A DNA stretch of 64,000 bases from Motacilla alba alba (Eukaryota; Chordata; Aves; Passeriformes; Motacillidae), in assembly GCF_015832195.1 (NCBI RefSeq), contig NC_052016.1, positions 81,691,047-81,755,046 of the forward strand. The letters run 5' to 3'. Position 1 is the stretch's first letter. The number at the start of each line of letters is the position of its first letter. The position numbers were made by a program, and so were the translations under genes. The notes under the pieces are model-generated. The model had not been told where the DNA came from. It worked only from the letters and a program-made list of their open reading frames with translations, and did no database searches. Shown one piece after another: positions 12,213 to 23,385 of the stretch.

Positions 12213-15200
12213 TTCTGAGTCAGCTGTCTTGAAGCCACTGAAATATTAGTGCCCAAAGAAAGGGACCTCGGGCTAAAGGAGGAGGAAAGGACTACTTAGC
12301 AACACAGCTAGCTTTACTGTAGCCACAGTGGGACCTAACAGGCAGCCTTATCCTTTAACACCCAGCCATTCCTGTTGTTAAGTGTGCGGTACAATGATCA
12401 TGTAATAAGCCAGGAGCAGAGAATAAAACAATCCATAACCATTTAAAAGACAGTTTTATTACATTCCCAGACCCAAAAGTACTGTAGAGTCAGATGTAAA
12501 GACATGCCAATACATACAGTCAGCTTCACTTTAGCAAAGGTTGTTATTTTTGTCTCAGTCCCAGCTTTGCAGGTCTCAGACAGCTTCTTGCACAGCAACT
12601 CAACTGTTTCTCCTAAGCTCCAGAGTCAGAAGGGCTCATTACCTGGGACACTGGAAAAACACACAGAGACAGCTCTTGCCTGGCACTGTGACTGACCTAG
12701 TAAGCTTTATCAAGACTTGGTGCTCTGGAGACCTAGGCCAAGAGCAGCTGACATTGAACCAGAGCTAATAAGCTATGCAACTTTGAAACTGCTGGGGCAT
12801 TTGGATCTGTTTCTGCCATCCTCCTCTGTGCTTATTGCAGGAGCATTGTGGAGTGGTCTCTGTGCCTTTTAGACCTGAGCTGTCAGTGGATGTAATAAAC
12901 ATCTAAGACATAATATATGCATATATACTGCAGCTCAGTAGCAGGACATCTAACTCGCCTAAGAGCTTACCTGTTGTTTGTTAACTGGTCAGATAACTCA
13001 AACAAGACAAGCTGTCTCCCAGTGAGTTTTTTTGGCACCATGGGGTTAACATTGGTGTGGCATTTCCCGACTGCCAACAAACATCTTACTCTTAAATGAG
13101 ATTTGACCAGGTAAGCTGGATTTCTGACAGACAGCCATTCACTTTACAACTGTAAAAGTCACACCAAACTCCCACAAAGCTGAAGGCTTCCATATATTTT
13201 TTCTGGAAATGTGTGAATTTTCTCGCCTGAGTGGGAATACCTATTTCACAGTTACTTCCCAAGTGATTAAGTGAAGGAACCTGTGTACCTTATTGTAATT
13301 TTAAGTTACATTTGATTCCTAATCAATACCATTTCTTTTGCTAGCTTTAATATAGGTACCTTGATATAGTCCACTATTTTATGTAATACTGTAACATAAT
13401 AGTAGTTCTTTTCATCTTATACTGTGTAGTAAGCAATTATGATCCAGATCTTTCGTCCATAATCTTTCGTCTGTTCATTTGTCCTAATAAATAACCTACC
13501 TTTTATATGTGATTCGCCATCATTAAAACACGTGGGACAAAGTTGCAAAACTTAAACCATTGATAATCTGAGGCTAAGATAAGACCCAGCCTCCCCTAGA
13601 CTTCTCCCTCTGAGAAGAGCTTTAGAAAGCAAGGGGGTATCCTTGGCCTCTCACAACTCAGTGGCAGTTTAGTATTAAATTTTGTCCAAAGCTCCCACTC
13701 TGCCCATGACAGGCTCCTTTATAAAACAGGCCTTTTCCATGCCTGCCCCAGTGTGTTTCTTTCCTTGTTTCCCACATTACCATTAGCTTGTTCCCAGAGC
13801 AAGGAAAATAGGCAGATAGAACAACAGTCAAAAGAAGGAAGTTTTAAGAGTAGGAGTTAGAGAAAAAATGTAACAAAAGAAGAAGCTGAGCTGCCAAATA
13901 ATTGTATGCAGATTGAGAAATCCTGAAACTGGCATCTGACACAAGCATGAATATGCTAAAAAAGACCTTAGTGGATGAATCTGAGAGAAGCTAATCCCAT
14001 ATAATTCCAATATTTCCACTAATGCAAGCAGTCCTGATAAGGAGATAATGTAATTAACAGTTATTATTAATTTCATGCCTTATTTTTATTTTGTCTAAAC
14101 ACTTTTTATTAGTAGTTTCTTACTGCACATAATCCTCTTTTCTTGGTTCTCAGAGGTCTGGTTTTTTTCCTTTTGTTTCCCCTAATCTTTCTAATTACTT
14201 TTTAACTTATCCATGGTTTTATTTTAGAAATACTCAGCTGCAGCCATTTTAACTTTTTCTTTTATACATTTTTTATTCTATATTTTCCTATACCAATTTA
14301 TTTTTTCAATTCTTTCTCTCCAGTGACTTTTTCTGCTGATCAGTCACATCTTTTGTCCTAGCCTTTCTTCAGCCTCTAGCTTAGAACCCTTATTCTCCTA
14401 TTCCTTTTCATTTTTGAAAAGATTCAGGAATGAACTAGAATACCTAGAGAAAAGGATTTAGCAGTAGAGATGAAAGAATAAGGTGTGCAAATTGACACAG
14501 ACCTCCAAAGTTAGACAGTTTCCCTAAAACCAGGAGATGAAAGTATACCTTAGCCTTCCCTGTATTAATTCATAACTAAAAATTCTTTAATAAAAATAAT
14601 TCATTATTAAAAAAATTTAAAAAGTAAAAAATTCCTATGTTCCTATATAATAGGGACATTTTATGTTCCTATTTATGTGTGGATCCTTAAGAACTGAGAG
14701 CAGTAACCTCCATAAACTCGCCAGTTAGAGAGTATGAATACAAATAAGTTATGTGAAAATGTCTGTATCCTTGGGGGCTTTTTTCCACTTCTCCTGAGGC
14801 AGAGGGACATCCAGACTCCTTACAGTATGTAAATATTGTATCTGAAGATGTTTTATCTTCTCTCCTGCACTCATGTGCACTAGCATGTAGTCAAGATAAG
14901 TAAAACAGTTATCTAAGTTTCAAGAGTGTAATTCAGGCCCCTGTGACATAAGGTAAACACACATAACCCACATTTCAGCTGGAAAATGAATCAAGCATAT
15001 AAGTGAAGGCAAATGGGAGTGATCTTTACATTCAAACATCTCAGACACATTTTTGAGGAGTTCGTAGCCCCATCAAAAACATTCCCACTGCTCTCTATGA
15101 GTTTTTAAGTCAGAGTCAGTCTATCAAATACACAGAAAAAGGCTACAAGGAAAATGTTTATTCTCTACATATGGCTTTGTATGAAAAAGAAATCCGGTAT

Positions 15201-15944
15201 TTGAGAATTCTTTGACCAAGAAGACAAAAGCAGGGAAAAATTCTGTGGCCATATATCAATAATGAACTTGCTTGTCTTTGACATAAGTTGCCTCTGTGTT
15301 GAACTTTGGAGTTGGTTCCATCAGCCGGATGGAAGTTGTTGGCAGGTGATGCATCCACAGAACTATTTACTGAGAGAGGATATGAACAATTAATGCAACA
15401 GGAATACTAAGTACATGACCATGCACTAAATATAGCATGAGATCTGACTTCAGGAGGGACAGAAAATATCACTGGATGGGAACACACATGGATCAAGAAT
15501 TCAGTGCGCTGCTGAAGAACCATTACATTCCAGGAAGAGGCTTTTCTTGGGAAATAACTTGCAGATAACATCAAATAATGCATCCCTAGTAGGACACATT
15601 GTCTGCCTTTAGGTTATTGTAAACTTCTGATTACAGGCATCAAACAAAGAAGCAAGCCTAACTTAAAATTGCTAAATGGAAATTCCTTGTCATGTATACA
15701 GAGTTTATTAAATTGAGTTTGTTATATAATTTTCCATTTTCAAAGACAGTGCTGTAAAACAACTAAATTTAAGAAGAATCAACTGTTAATTCAGATAACA
15801 AGCATCATCTAGCATTGTATTAACCATAACTAAAATATAAGGAAGAAGGAATATATGGGTAACAAAAATTATAGTACATAATCTAGATACCTGAATCAAT
15901 TGAAAATTAGTACAGAGAAAAAAATACCTGTAGTAATTAATTTA
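12213..15944. other. unique sequence, mildly GC-raised to 13120
   Basis: The first 900 bases are more GC-rich than the rest and contain an AATAAA at about 12894 and a donor-like CCAG/GTAAGC near 13110; an unrecognised LTR or an untranslated exon is possible but not shown. Bases 13560-13760 are also GC-raised. From about 13800 to 15940 the sequence is AT-rich with nothing recognised. Confidence 0.4.
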
Positions 15945-16080
15945 CACTCTTATGGTCAAGTTAGATAAAGTTATCAGCCAGGCTAAAACAGGGCCAGTGA
16001 GACTTACAAAGTGCTTAAGATGATGTAAAATAATGTCAGGGTCAATGGTATCTGGAGAAGATGTTGAGTAAAATGAGCCA
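15945..16080 (-). mobile_element. ancient L2-like LINE reverse-transcriptase relic
   Basis: Translated on the minus strand, the segment contains DTIDPDIILHHLKHFVSLTG and then PVLAWLITLSNLTIRV. This matches in order the LINE reverse-transcriptase pattern AFDTxDHxILLxRLxxxxGLTGxxLxWFxSYLSxRxxRV, which lies just past the first catalytic aspartate. The GLTG-PVLAW spelling fits the L2/Rex side of the non-LTR elements better than avian CR1. A stop follows about two codons after the match, and the upstream part is only weakly alignable (FYSTSSPDTID for the usual LDLSAAFDTVD). It is therefore an isolated, non-functional relic of roughly 45 codons. L2-type LINEs are old in birds, so this is probably among the oldest identifiable insertions here. 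It could instead be a very diverged CR1. Confidence 0.6.
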
Positions 16081-17225
16081 TGAAAGGACATTGTTAACAG
16101 CCTGAATATGAAGAACATTACAAATGTTTTCAAGGGCAATGTTGACAGAGCCTTCCCATTTTAAATTAGCACTATTGTCAGGAGATAGTAGGCATGGAAG
16201 TGAATGTCTGTGTTGTGATTTTTTTTTCTTTGAGCACCTCTGCAGGAAGAATAATCAGTTCTCCTTACGGCTAAGTCTTGAAATTATTAAATAGCTTATA
16301 ACACTTAAATTTCAAAAGTGAATGTGCCTGTAACTATAATATATAAGGGATTATCCGCACTGATAGGAAAATAAAAATTAACACATTACAAAGTAAAGAT
16401 AGATACAATAGAGATAAAAAAAATTGTAGCATCACATAGTAGAAACCTTACTTCTTACAGACAAACCTTACACAGGTAAACCTTACTCCATTCTTGGAAT
16501 AGCCTAACATAAATGTTATTGAGTGCTCTTTCAAGGGGGGGGGGGGAGATTTACATTAAAAAATTAAAAGATGTCAAAGAAAATAAATGGTTTAGCACTG
16601 ATAACATCTTTTTCTGAATGTTAAAAAACTCATATGTATTACAATCTATGTTCTCATAGAGAAGGAAATATTAAAATCTGGTGTGTAGGTTATACTTGTC
16701 ACTGGTAACAGCAACATGAATTATGTTTTCACAAAACCCACAATAACTACCAATATTCTTACACATTAGTTGGCAAGATTTTCCTTGGTTTCAATTGATT
16801 TAGACACTAAAAATCATTAGTGACTTTGAAAAACCTTATCATTATCCTTATTTGGAAAATTGAAAATAAATATCTAGGGAAAATGTCATCCAGAACTCAA
16901 TCCACACACACAAGTGAGAAAACCTCAGTCTTTTCTTAGTTGCATATTCTCACTTCCAGAGTTTTGAAGAAAATGTGGGGTTGATTTTTTTCTGAAACAG
17001 AGCAAATTACAGTTCCTTGAAAAAAATTATTTAATACTGGTGTCGTGGTAACCAAATCATAGTCAAAACACAAGGAAAATTAGAAAATATTGTGTGAGAC
17101 AGTTTATAGTAGTAGAACAAAAGTAGATATTTTAAGGATTCATACACAGTAATCTGAAAAGAAAAGGGGGGCTGGGGAATGGGGGACTTGTGGTCATTTT
17201 ACAAGTTTTTATCTACTTTTCTTCC
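16081..17225. other. AT-rich sequence with 12-G run
   Basis: No recognised repeat or exon. Bases 16535-16546 are an uninterrupted run of 12 G. The remainder is unique-looking. Confidence 0.5.
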
Positions 17226-17430
17226 TCTGCATGCCTTTTCCCTGCTCCAGTGTGGGCTCTCCACAAACCACTATTCTTTCAGGGTGTATCCCCCTGCTCC
17301 AGTCTGGAGTCACCAGAGGCTGCAGTGTAAATATCTGCTGCACTGTGCTCCTCTCCATGGTCTGCAGAGGCCATACCTACTCCACAGAAGTCCCACAGAG
17401 AAATTCCTGCTTCTCCATTTTTATATAGGT
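17226..17430. mobile_element. ERV internal fragment with degenerate CTGCTCCAG repeats
   Basis: This GC-raised segment is a degenerate tandem array. Units begin 'CCTGCTCCAGTGTGGGCTCT', 'CCTGCTCCAGTCTGGAGTCA', 'TCTGCTGCACTGTGCTCCTC' and 'CCTACTCCACAGAAGTCC', with 'GGCTGCAG'/'GTCTGCAG' between them; spacing is roughly 40-55 bases. From memory, repeats of this style occur in the internal region of avian endogenous retroviruses, and the segment at 37044-37135 resembles a sequence that lies a little further along in the same kind of element. The open frame at 17179-17496 reflects the repeat composition and is not a gene. The family name and orientation are not certain. Confidence 0.5.
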
Positions 17431-20326
17431 AGGGATAGGATCACAATGTTTGCATTCTTTTTTATATTGTTATTTCACAGTCATATGTCAATTTGAGGCT
17501 TTTTTTTCCATAGCCTACTTATTTGGTATAATGTTCAGGTGAGCCCAAAGCGAGAAGCATTGAGATTGAAATGAAGAAAATAATAATCTTCTCTTTATAA
17601 TTCTGTTAACAGATATGAGGGGACCCTGAGGAAGCAAGGACCTTCAGTTCCTTCTCCTGTGGTATCTATAAACAATGGAAATAAAAACAATGATATTTTC
17701 AATTTTGTGCAAATAACTATTTGTCATAATAATAGATTTATATTATATTCTACACTTTCCACAATAAGTGCTTTATATAACTCATACCTTGAGACAGGGT
17801 AAGTGTGCTTTTTAGCAGCGTTGGCTTTCATTAATGATGACAGGGTTCACAGGACTCTCATACATACTCTCATTGTTTAGACAGTAACAGTGTTTAATGC
17901 AGTTATCACTGAATTCTCAGTCTTATGAACCTTTATTCAAGTACCTGATTTTTGTAGTGAAATGCAGGTTTTTATATCAAACTGGCTGCACAATAAGGCC
18001 TGCCATACCAATTTTAACGTACAATAAATAAAAATCAGTGCACAATACATATCGTAAATTGCTGGACTTTCTCTGAATCCTTAACTGTGAGATTAGAACA
18101 AGTGTATGTATTTTCTCCAGCAGCAAGGTTCTTTGTGGGGAAATGTAATAATATTTTTGCCCAGTAAATATTTAATTATTGGAATTTTATTATTTTATTA
18201 TCTCCCATTCTTTAATGTCAGAATAATTTTAGAGATTGTCATGCTTTTTGTTCTGTTTAATTAAACTACATCTCAGCTGATATCCTCAGTTTCTTGTAGA
18301 AAGCCAAGAGACTAAGAAAAACATCTGGGTTTATAATAGAAATGTTGACAAAACATTAAATACAAAGACACTGTTGGGAATCTCTTTTTTTCTTTTAGAC
18401 TTTCTCAGTAATAATTTGTCCTTTACCAAGGAGTTTTACAATAGGAAATAAATCTGAAATGTGTTCATTTTGATTTCAATAGAGAATTTGATATCAAGAC
18501 TGCAAAGGAAGCAAATTAAACCAAAAGATAGTATCACATCATGGCAACTTGTTTTCTGTTCTTTCTACTTCTGTTACACATATTGAAATCTGAAATACCT
18601 TTGGAGGCAGAAATTTCTTATCCAAACTCTTCATGAAGAGCCAGTAATACTATCTAATTCTATCTAATACTAGAACAGAATGATTAGAAGTCAGAAAGGT
18701 CTGAACAATTTTGTTCTTTCTTAGTGATCACAGTGTCTTCTACTATTCCTTTTTTGATAATTTTTAAATATAACTTTGAACACTAGTTCATAGAGCAATG
18801 ATTTGCCTCACTTTGTGCTGTAGTTACACTTGTGCGCTGCCAGCCCAATATTCTATCTCTACTCCAGGTCTGTGGTGCCCTTTCCCATTCACTACAATTA
18901 TTTTCAGATAAAGCCCAAGCTGGAGTTCCTGACTGTGTGCATGCTAAATGCACAAAGCACAGAATTTTCCTGTGTACCTGTATGGAGACATCAGGAGACC
19001 ACGAGACAAAACAAAAAATAGTTGAGGACTAGGAATAGTATGTCAGCATTGTACCAATAATTTAATTAATTCTACTGTATGTATAAAAGAAAACCTTGAA
19101 AACCATGCTAGTATGCAATTTGAAGACATCATCCCTATTACTAGAAAAGAGGTTTTTATGATTTTTTGCTGAGTCAATAGAATTTCACTGACCTGAGGGA
19201 CCATCATCTCATTCATCTGAAGAATGGTTTGGAAAAAACAATGCATTTACCAAATGAGTTTTTCTTCCTGCACAACGATGACCACAGGATTATAATTTTA
19301 CACACATGGGAGATGTATTACAGCTTATACCTTTCTTGTAAACATGCATATCCTTACCATGATTCATGTTAAATATAGTAATTTTTTTAAGTCCAAACTC
19401 CTTAAATTTAATGATAAGTTAAAGTCTTCTATATGGATTCATTTATTTGTAATGTAATAGGTACAAAAGAAATCCTGGGAAGAAAAAGAGGTCCTATGCT
19501 TCCCAATATCAACAATTTTAAAAAATTGAAATATCAGAAATTGAGCAATTCTTATATTCTTACTATTTGATATTTTCCATCTTATTTTTAATATATCTCG
19601 ATGACAAAATTAAAACATTTCTGAAAAGCAAAAAATTATAGTCATGAGTTATCAGAATATTTTTAAATTATTTCTTTTCTTTTAACATAGTTTGGCATGT
19701 GCAGTATGAATTTCACCTGAATCATATGTATTACTGGCCATTGTTGGCATTACTCTCTAATTAATCTTGTTTCTATCCTTAAAATACATTAGAAATTAAA
19801 GATTTCCTGTGATTCTTTAATGAAGGTTTGATTTTAATTATATTCACTTACTATGCAAATTAGGTCTAAATTACTCAGTTTATTAATAACATATCTGGAT
19901 ATGCAAAATAAATGTCATTTAAAATTTCATTAAACATGCTTGCAGTTTTGAGCTTTTACAGAAATGCATATTTAATTATGTCACAAATTAACAGATTGCT
20001 TTACTTGGTACAACAATGTTTCTTGTTAGCTGATTTAAACATTTACAAATGTAGTACAGATGTGGACATTTTTCTTCTCTCACAACTAAGAGGAGAAAAA
20101 ATCTATGAAGTTAATTTTCATTTCAAAATGCAAATTAAGCTACACTGATTTCCCCATTGAATTGCAATCTGTAATCATATTAAATTAATACCATGTTCCT
20201 TCATGCTTTTCTGAATTGTATTTTCTGATGCAAACTTGTTTCTGGTGTGTGAATCAACAGTTTTTAACAATGTTTCTAATTATTTTGACTTTTAATAATC
20301 AAATATTTAGCATTTTATTTTTTCAG
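17431..20326. other. AT-rich unique sequence
   Basis: Nothing recognised: no repeat landmarks and no splice-flanked open segment that convinces. The region is strongly AT-rich from about 19340 onward. Confidence 0.5.
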
Positions 20327-20472
20327 ACCTTCAGAACATTTGAGTTGCATTTCAGGAATTGAAAATGAGGACAGATTATTTGTCAATGATGCAATACATA
20401 CAATTCAAAATGAAAAGTTAACAAATCTAATCTTCTGTTTGCTTATTGCAATAAAGGAAAGATGAGGAAAAA
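20327..20472 (+). other. candidate exon with in-frame stop (possible pseudo-exon)
   Basis: A strong acceptor (CATTTTATTTTTTCAG) ends at 20326, and a strong donor, AAAAA/GTAAGT, follows 20472. One frame (1 base plus 45 codons) is open and protein-like, starting PSEHLSCISGIENEDRLFVN, but meets TGA about 12 bases before the donor. No internal donor avoids the stop. It may be a decayed exon, a non-coding exon or a chance pseudo-exon. It lies upstream of 20808-20911 on the same strand, with a MIR SINE between them, but the phases do not match. Confidence 0.15.
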
Positions 20473-20550
20473 GTAAGTCTTCCTACTTCTATTGCAGTTT
20501 CTTTTCAAAAATCTGAACTCAGTTGATAAATGTTAAGTGTAACTTCTGGT

Positions 20551-20675
20551 TATATTCCCATTTTCAAAAACCAGAAAAGATGCTCAGAGAGGTTAAGAAA
20601 TTTGTTTAATACTTTAAGGGCAACTGTTGGCAGAACTGGCAATAAAATGCCCAAGTTCTTTAACTGTTAGGTCAT
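20551..20675 (-). mobile_element. MIR SINE fragment
   Basis: The plus strand shows the reverse complement of the MIR core in order: 'TATTCCCATTTTC', then 'GCTCAGAGAGGTTAAG' (in MIR, CTTAACCTCTCTGTGCC), then a decayed 'TTGTTTAATACTTTAAGG' for the GGCAAGTCAC part, 'TGGCAGAACTGG' (in MIR, CCGGCTCTGCCA) and 'AAGTTCTTTAACTGTTAGG' (in MIR, GTGGTTAAGAGCAC). The spacing follows the consensus. MIR was active in early amniotes, so such copies in birds are very old. About 125 bases are recognisable; the tRNA-like head and L2-like tail are mostly lost. Confidence 0.72.
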
Positions 20676-20807
20676 ACAAATGTTTGGCTAAAACAGGAAA
20701 ACTTCCCTCTGGTATATGGAGACAAGACTGCACTTAACATATATGAATCTGTTACAGAAATCAACCTAAATATTTTGTGTATTTTTCTTTAACCTTTATT
20801 CTTTCAG

Positions 20808-20911
20808 TAATGGGGAAGGTCTTAACCCTGCAAAGATTTTCACAAGATTTTACACAGCATTAAATACTACAGGGAAGTCATTGGAACAGCTCACAAACAA
20901 TAAAGCTCAGC
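20808..20911 (+). other. candidate exon, 34 open codons, unidentified
   Basis: The acceptor is good (TTTAACCTTTATTCTTTCAG ending at 20807) and the donor is CAGC/GTATGT. The segment is 104 bases: one base, 34 open codons, one base. The peptide begins NGEGLNPAKIFTRFYTALNT and continues TGKSLEQLTNNKAQ. The trailing C would join in phase with the GA that opens the candidate exon at 28374, making an Arg codon. The peptide is not recognised. Chance is a serious alternative. Confidence 0.2.
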
Positions 20912-23349
20912 GTATGTAAATCTTCTGTAAACAAAACCATAGTTTCAGGACCTCAGTCTTCTGTGTGCTGCAAATTATATCTATGTTACTTTTTATTAAG
21001 ATATTTTCAGAAAGTAGCTATATATTAGTGAAATGGTCATTAATGTTTCATTAATTTCCTTTAATTATAAACAGAAATCTTTTATATATATATCTGCCTT
21101 AAATCAAATGAGTTCATCATGATAAGTACTATTATACCACATGACTAATGAAGGCAGAATTAGAGGACAGAATGAAATTTTGGTGATTTTTTTTCTACTT
21201 TCAAAGCAAATGGAAGAAGCCTTACAAAGCCTTTATATCTCCATTACTGATATTAGTGTAGAACTGATAAGAATTATTCAGCCACTATAATGGAGCAGGG
21301 AAGTGGCAGATAAAGCAGCTTTTCTCCTATCTCACAAAGTATGTTCCAGTCCTCAAATCCTCCCATTTCTAAAAACTCTCCTGTTCCCTGATGTATATAT
21401 GTGATTCGGCGTAGATAAAGGAAAGTTCAGTCCCATGCTCAGGGCATGTCTGCCTTGAGCTCACTGAGTGTCAAGAAGCTATTCAGTCTGCCTGGTTTTC
21501 CAGCTTAGTTGACCCTGGTATTTCCTCCATTTTAGCTAAAAGTTAATTACATCACCCAGGCATGATCAGACCTACTTGTTCTGAAGAGATAGGCCCTGGC
21601 CTCTTGAAGACAACAGCACTGAAACTCTGGGCAGGCACCTATTTTGTGGACTGTGTTTTGGAAAAATAGTCTCATGGTAAAAGTCTGCACTGTGGGAAAA
21701 CCTAAGTTTGCCCTCTAAGTTTGAGAGTGAGGAGACAGCAGAATGGTGACCTGGAAGCACCAACAGCACTTTCCTGAATGCAATTTACATTAGATGAACA
21801 GTGAATTAAAGAAAAACATTTTCAGGGGTCATGATTTATCTGTGTACTAGTTCTGTCTTTTTTCCCCTTCATTCTTTTTTTCCCACTCCATTATACTTGG
21901 TTACAGAGAGACTTTGATTCAGTGTCAGATAAAAAAACAGCCCAGAATAGAATTTTTCAGTTTACAAGAGGAAAGCTTTGAAGAACTAGATGATTATGCA
22001 CAAGATGGGCAGTCCTGCCTTTATGCTGCTTTATTACATTGCTCTCTTTGGTGTCCCTCTTCAGAACAGGGCTCATTCCCTACATGCCTACAGGACCATT
22101 CTGACATAACTATGACATATCTATCTGCAGTCAGTGCAGATTGGATGACTAAGGAACAATTATTCTCTGCTTTTAGATGCACCTTCTTCCTTCCTTGGAC
22201 TTTACAGGGATTTAAGTGGGATTTTTTTAAGTAGATCGAATCACCAGTATTTGGGAACACATCTAATATTTTAGTTAGATGCTAAACTTAAGTTAGTAAT
22301 CATGAGCAATGATTACTTTCACTACTCATTTAAAATTGGATTCCAAGACTTCTTCAAGTCACAGCAATATAGATCTTCTTATTCTGCGTTTACAGCAGAA
22401 AATATACAGGTTTAACTCCAATTAGATTTTAAATAGAATCTCACAGTAATTACAGCAGGAAGAATTACAGCTGCTGCACTTAAGTGTTGCTGTATTTAAG
22501 CAACTAAAGAGTAATTGAGAGATCTATATACAGACAGAAGAGAATCAGAACAACTGGAGTAATTTTTTTTAAAATCTGTAGCTTTCACATTATTAAAAGA
22601 AGTAAAACTAAACTTCAAAGTTTTGCCAAATTAATTGTTTAAAATTAGTGTAATTTTAGAATATTTCTCCTAATATTTAATTTTGCCTGTTCCTCTATGC
22701 TTTTGGCTGCTCTTTTAGCTATTAATTGCAATACACTGAAAATTCTTGATGGAAAGCTCCTATGTGAAAATAATCTAAATGTCAATAACCTGTATTTCTG
22801 TCATCCATATCTGTTTCATGTGGTTAATATTGTTATGAATTTTAGCTGCCAGGTGACAACATGCTCAGAATTAGTTGCTGTCCTTTTCAAACTGGAGATT
22901 TGGCTTAATAAGGCTTTGTTTAACATCTTTCTCTTTCATTTTTATTCTTGTCTGTTCTATTGTCATTACGGAAATGTCAGATTAGAAAAAACCAAACCAA
23001 ACCAAAACAAATGTATCCATCTTTAAAAGTGTGAAATTACTCCATCTAAAAATTCTGTAAAAGAATTTCAAAGGAAATCAGGGTGGTTTAATTAGATTTT
23101 AGCAATTTAACAATTTCACATTTAGCAATCAAAATAGATAAAGCTTCCAAGAAATTAAAGGAGCCATGACTTAATATTAGTACAGCTTTAGATTCTACAC
23201 TGAAAAGTACATTTCAAAAAAAAATACTGTTGGCAAGCTGGAAAAGGTGTTGTGGCACAGCACATTATTAAGCAGCCTTTCAGCTCCTAATACTGCTAAT
23301 TTGTTACCGATGCTACGATGCTACTTTTGAAATGCGTAATGTCATAGAT
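20912..23349. other. unique sequence
   Basis: No repeat landmarks seen. An A/C tract of AACCAAACCAAACC type lies at 22990-23011, the same composition class as 41141-41285. A short AT microsatellite sits near 21083-21096. Confidence 0.5.
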
Positions 23350-23385
23350 GATAATTATTATTATTATTACTATTATTACTATTTT
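23350..23385. repeat. ATT trinucleotide microsatellite
   Basis: Bases 23350-23385 consist of ATT units with two ACT interruptions. The translation is a Tyr run and is not a gene. Confidence 0.9.
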
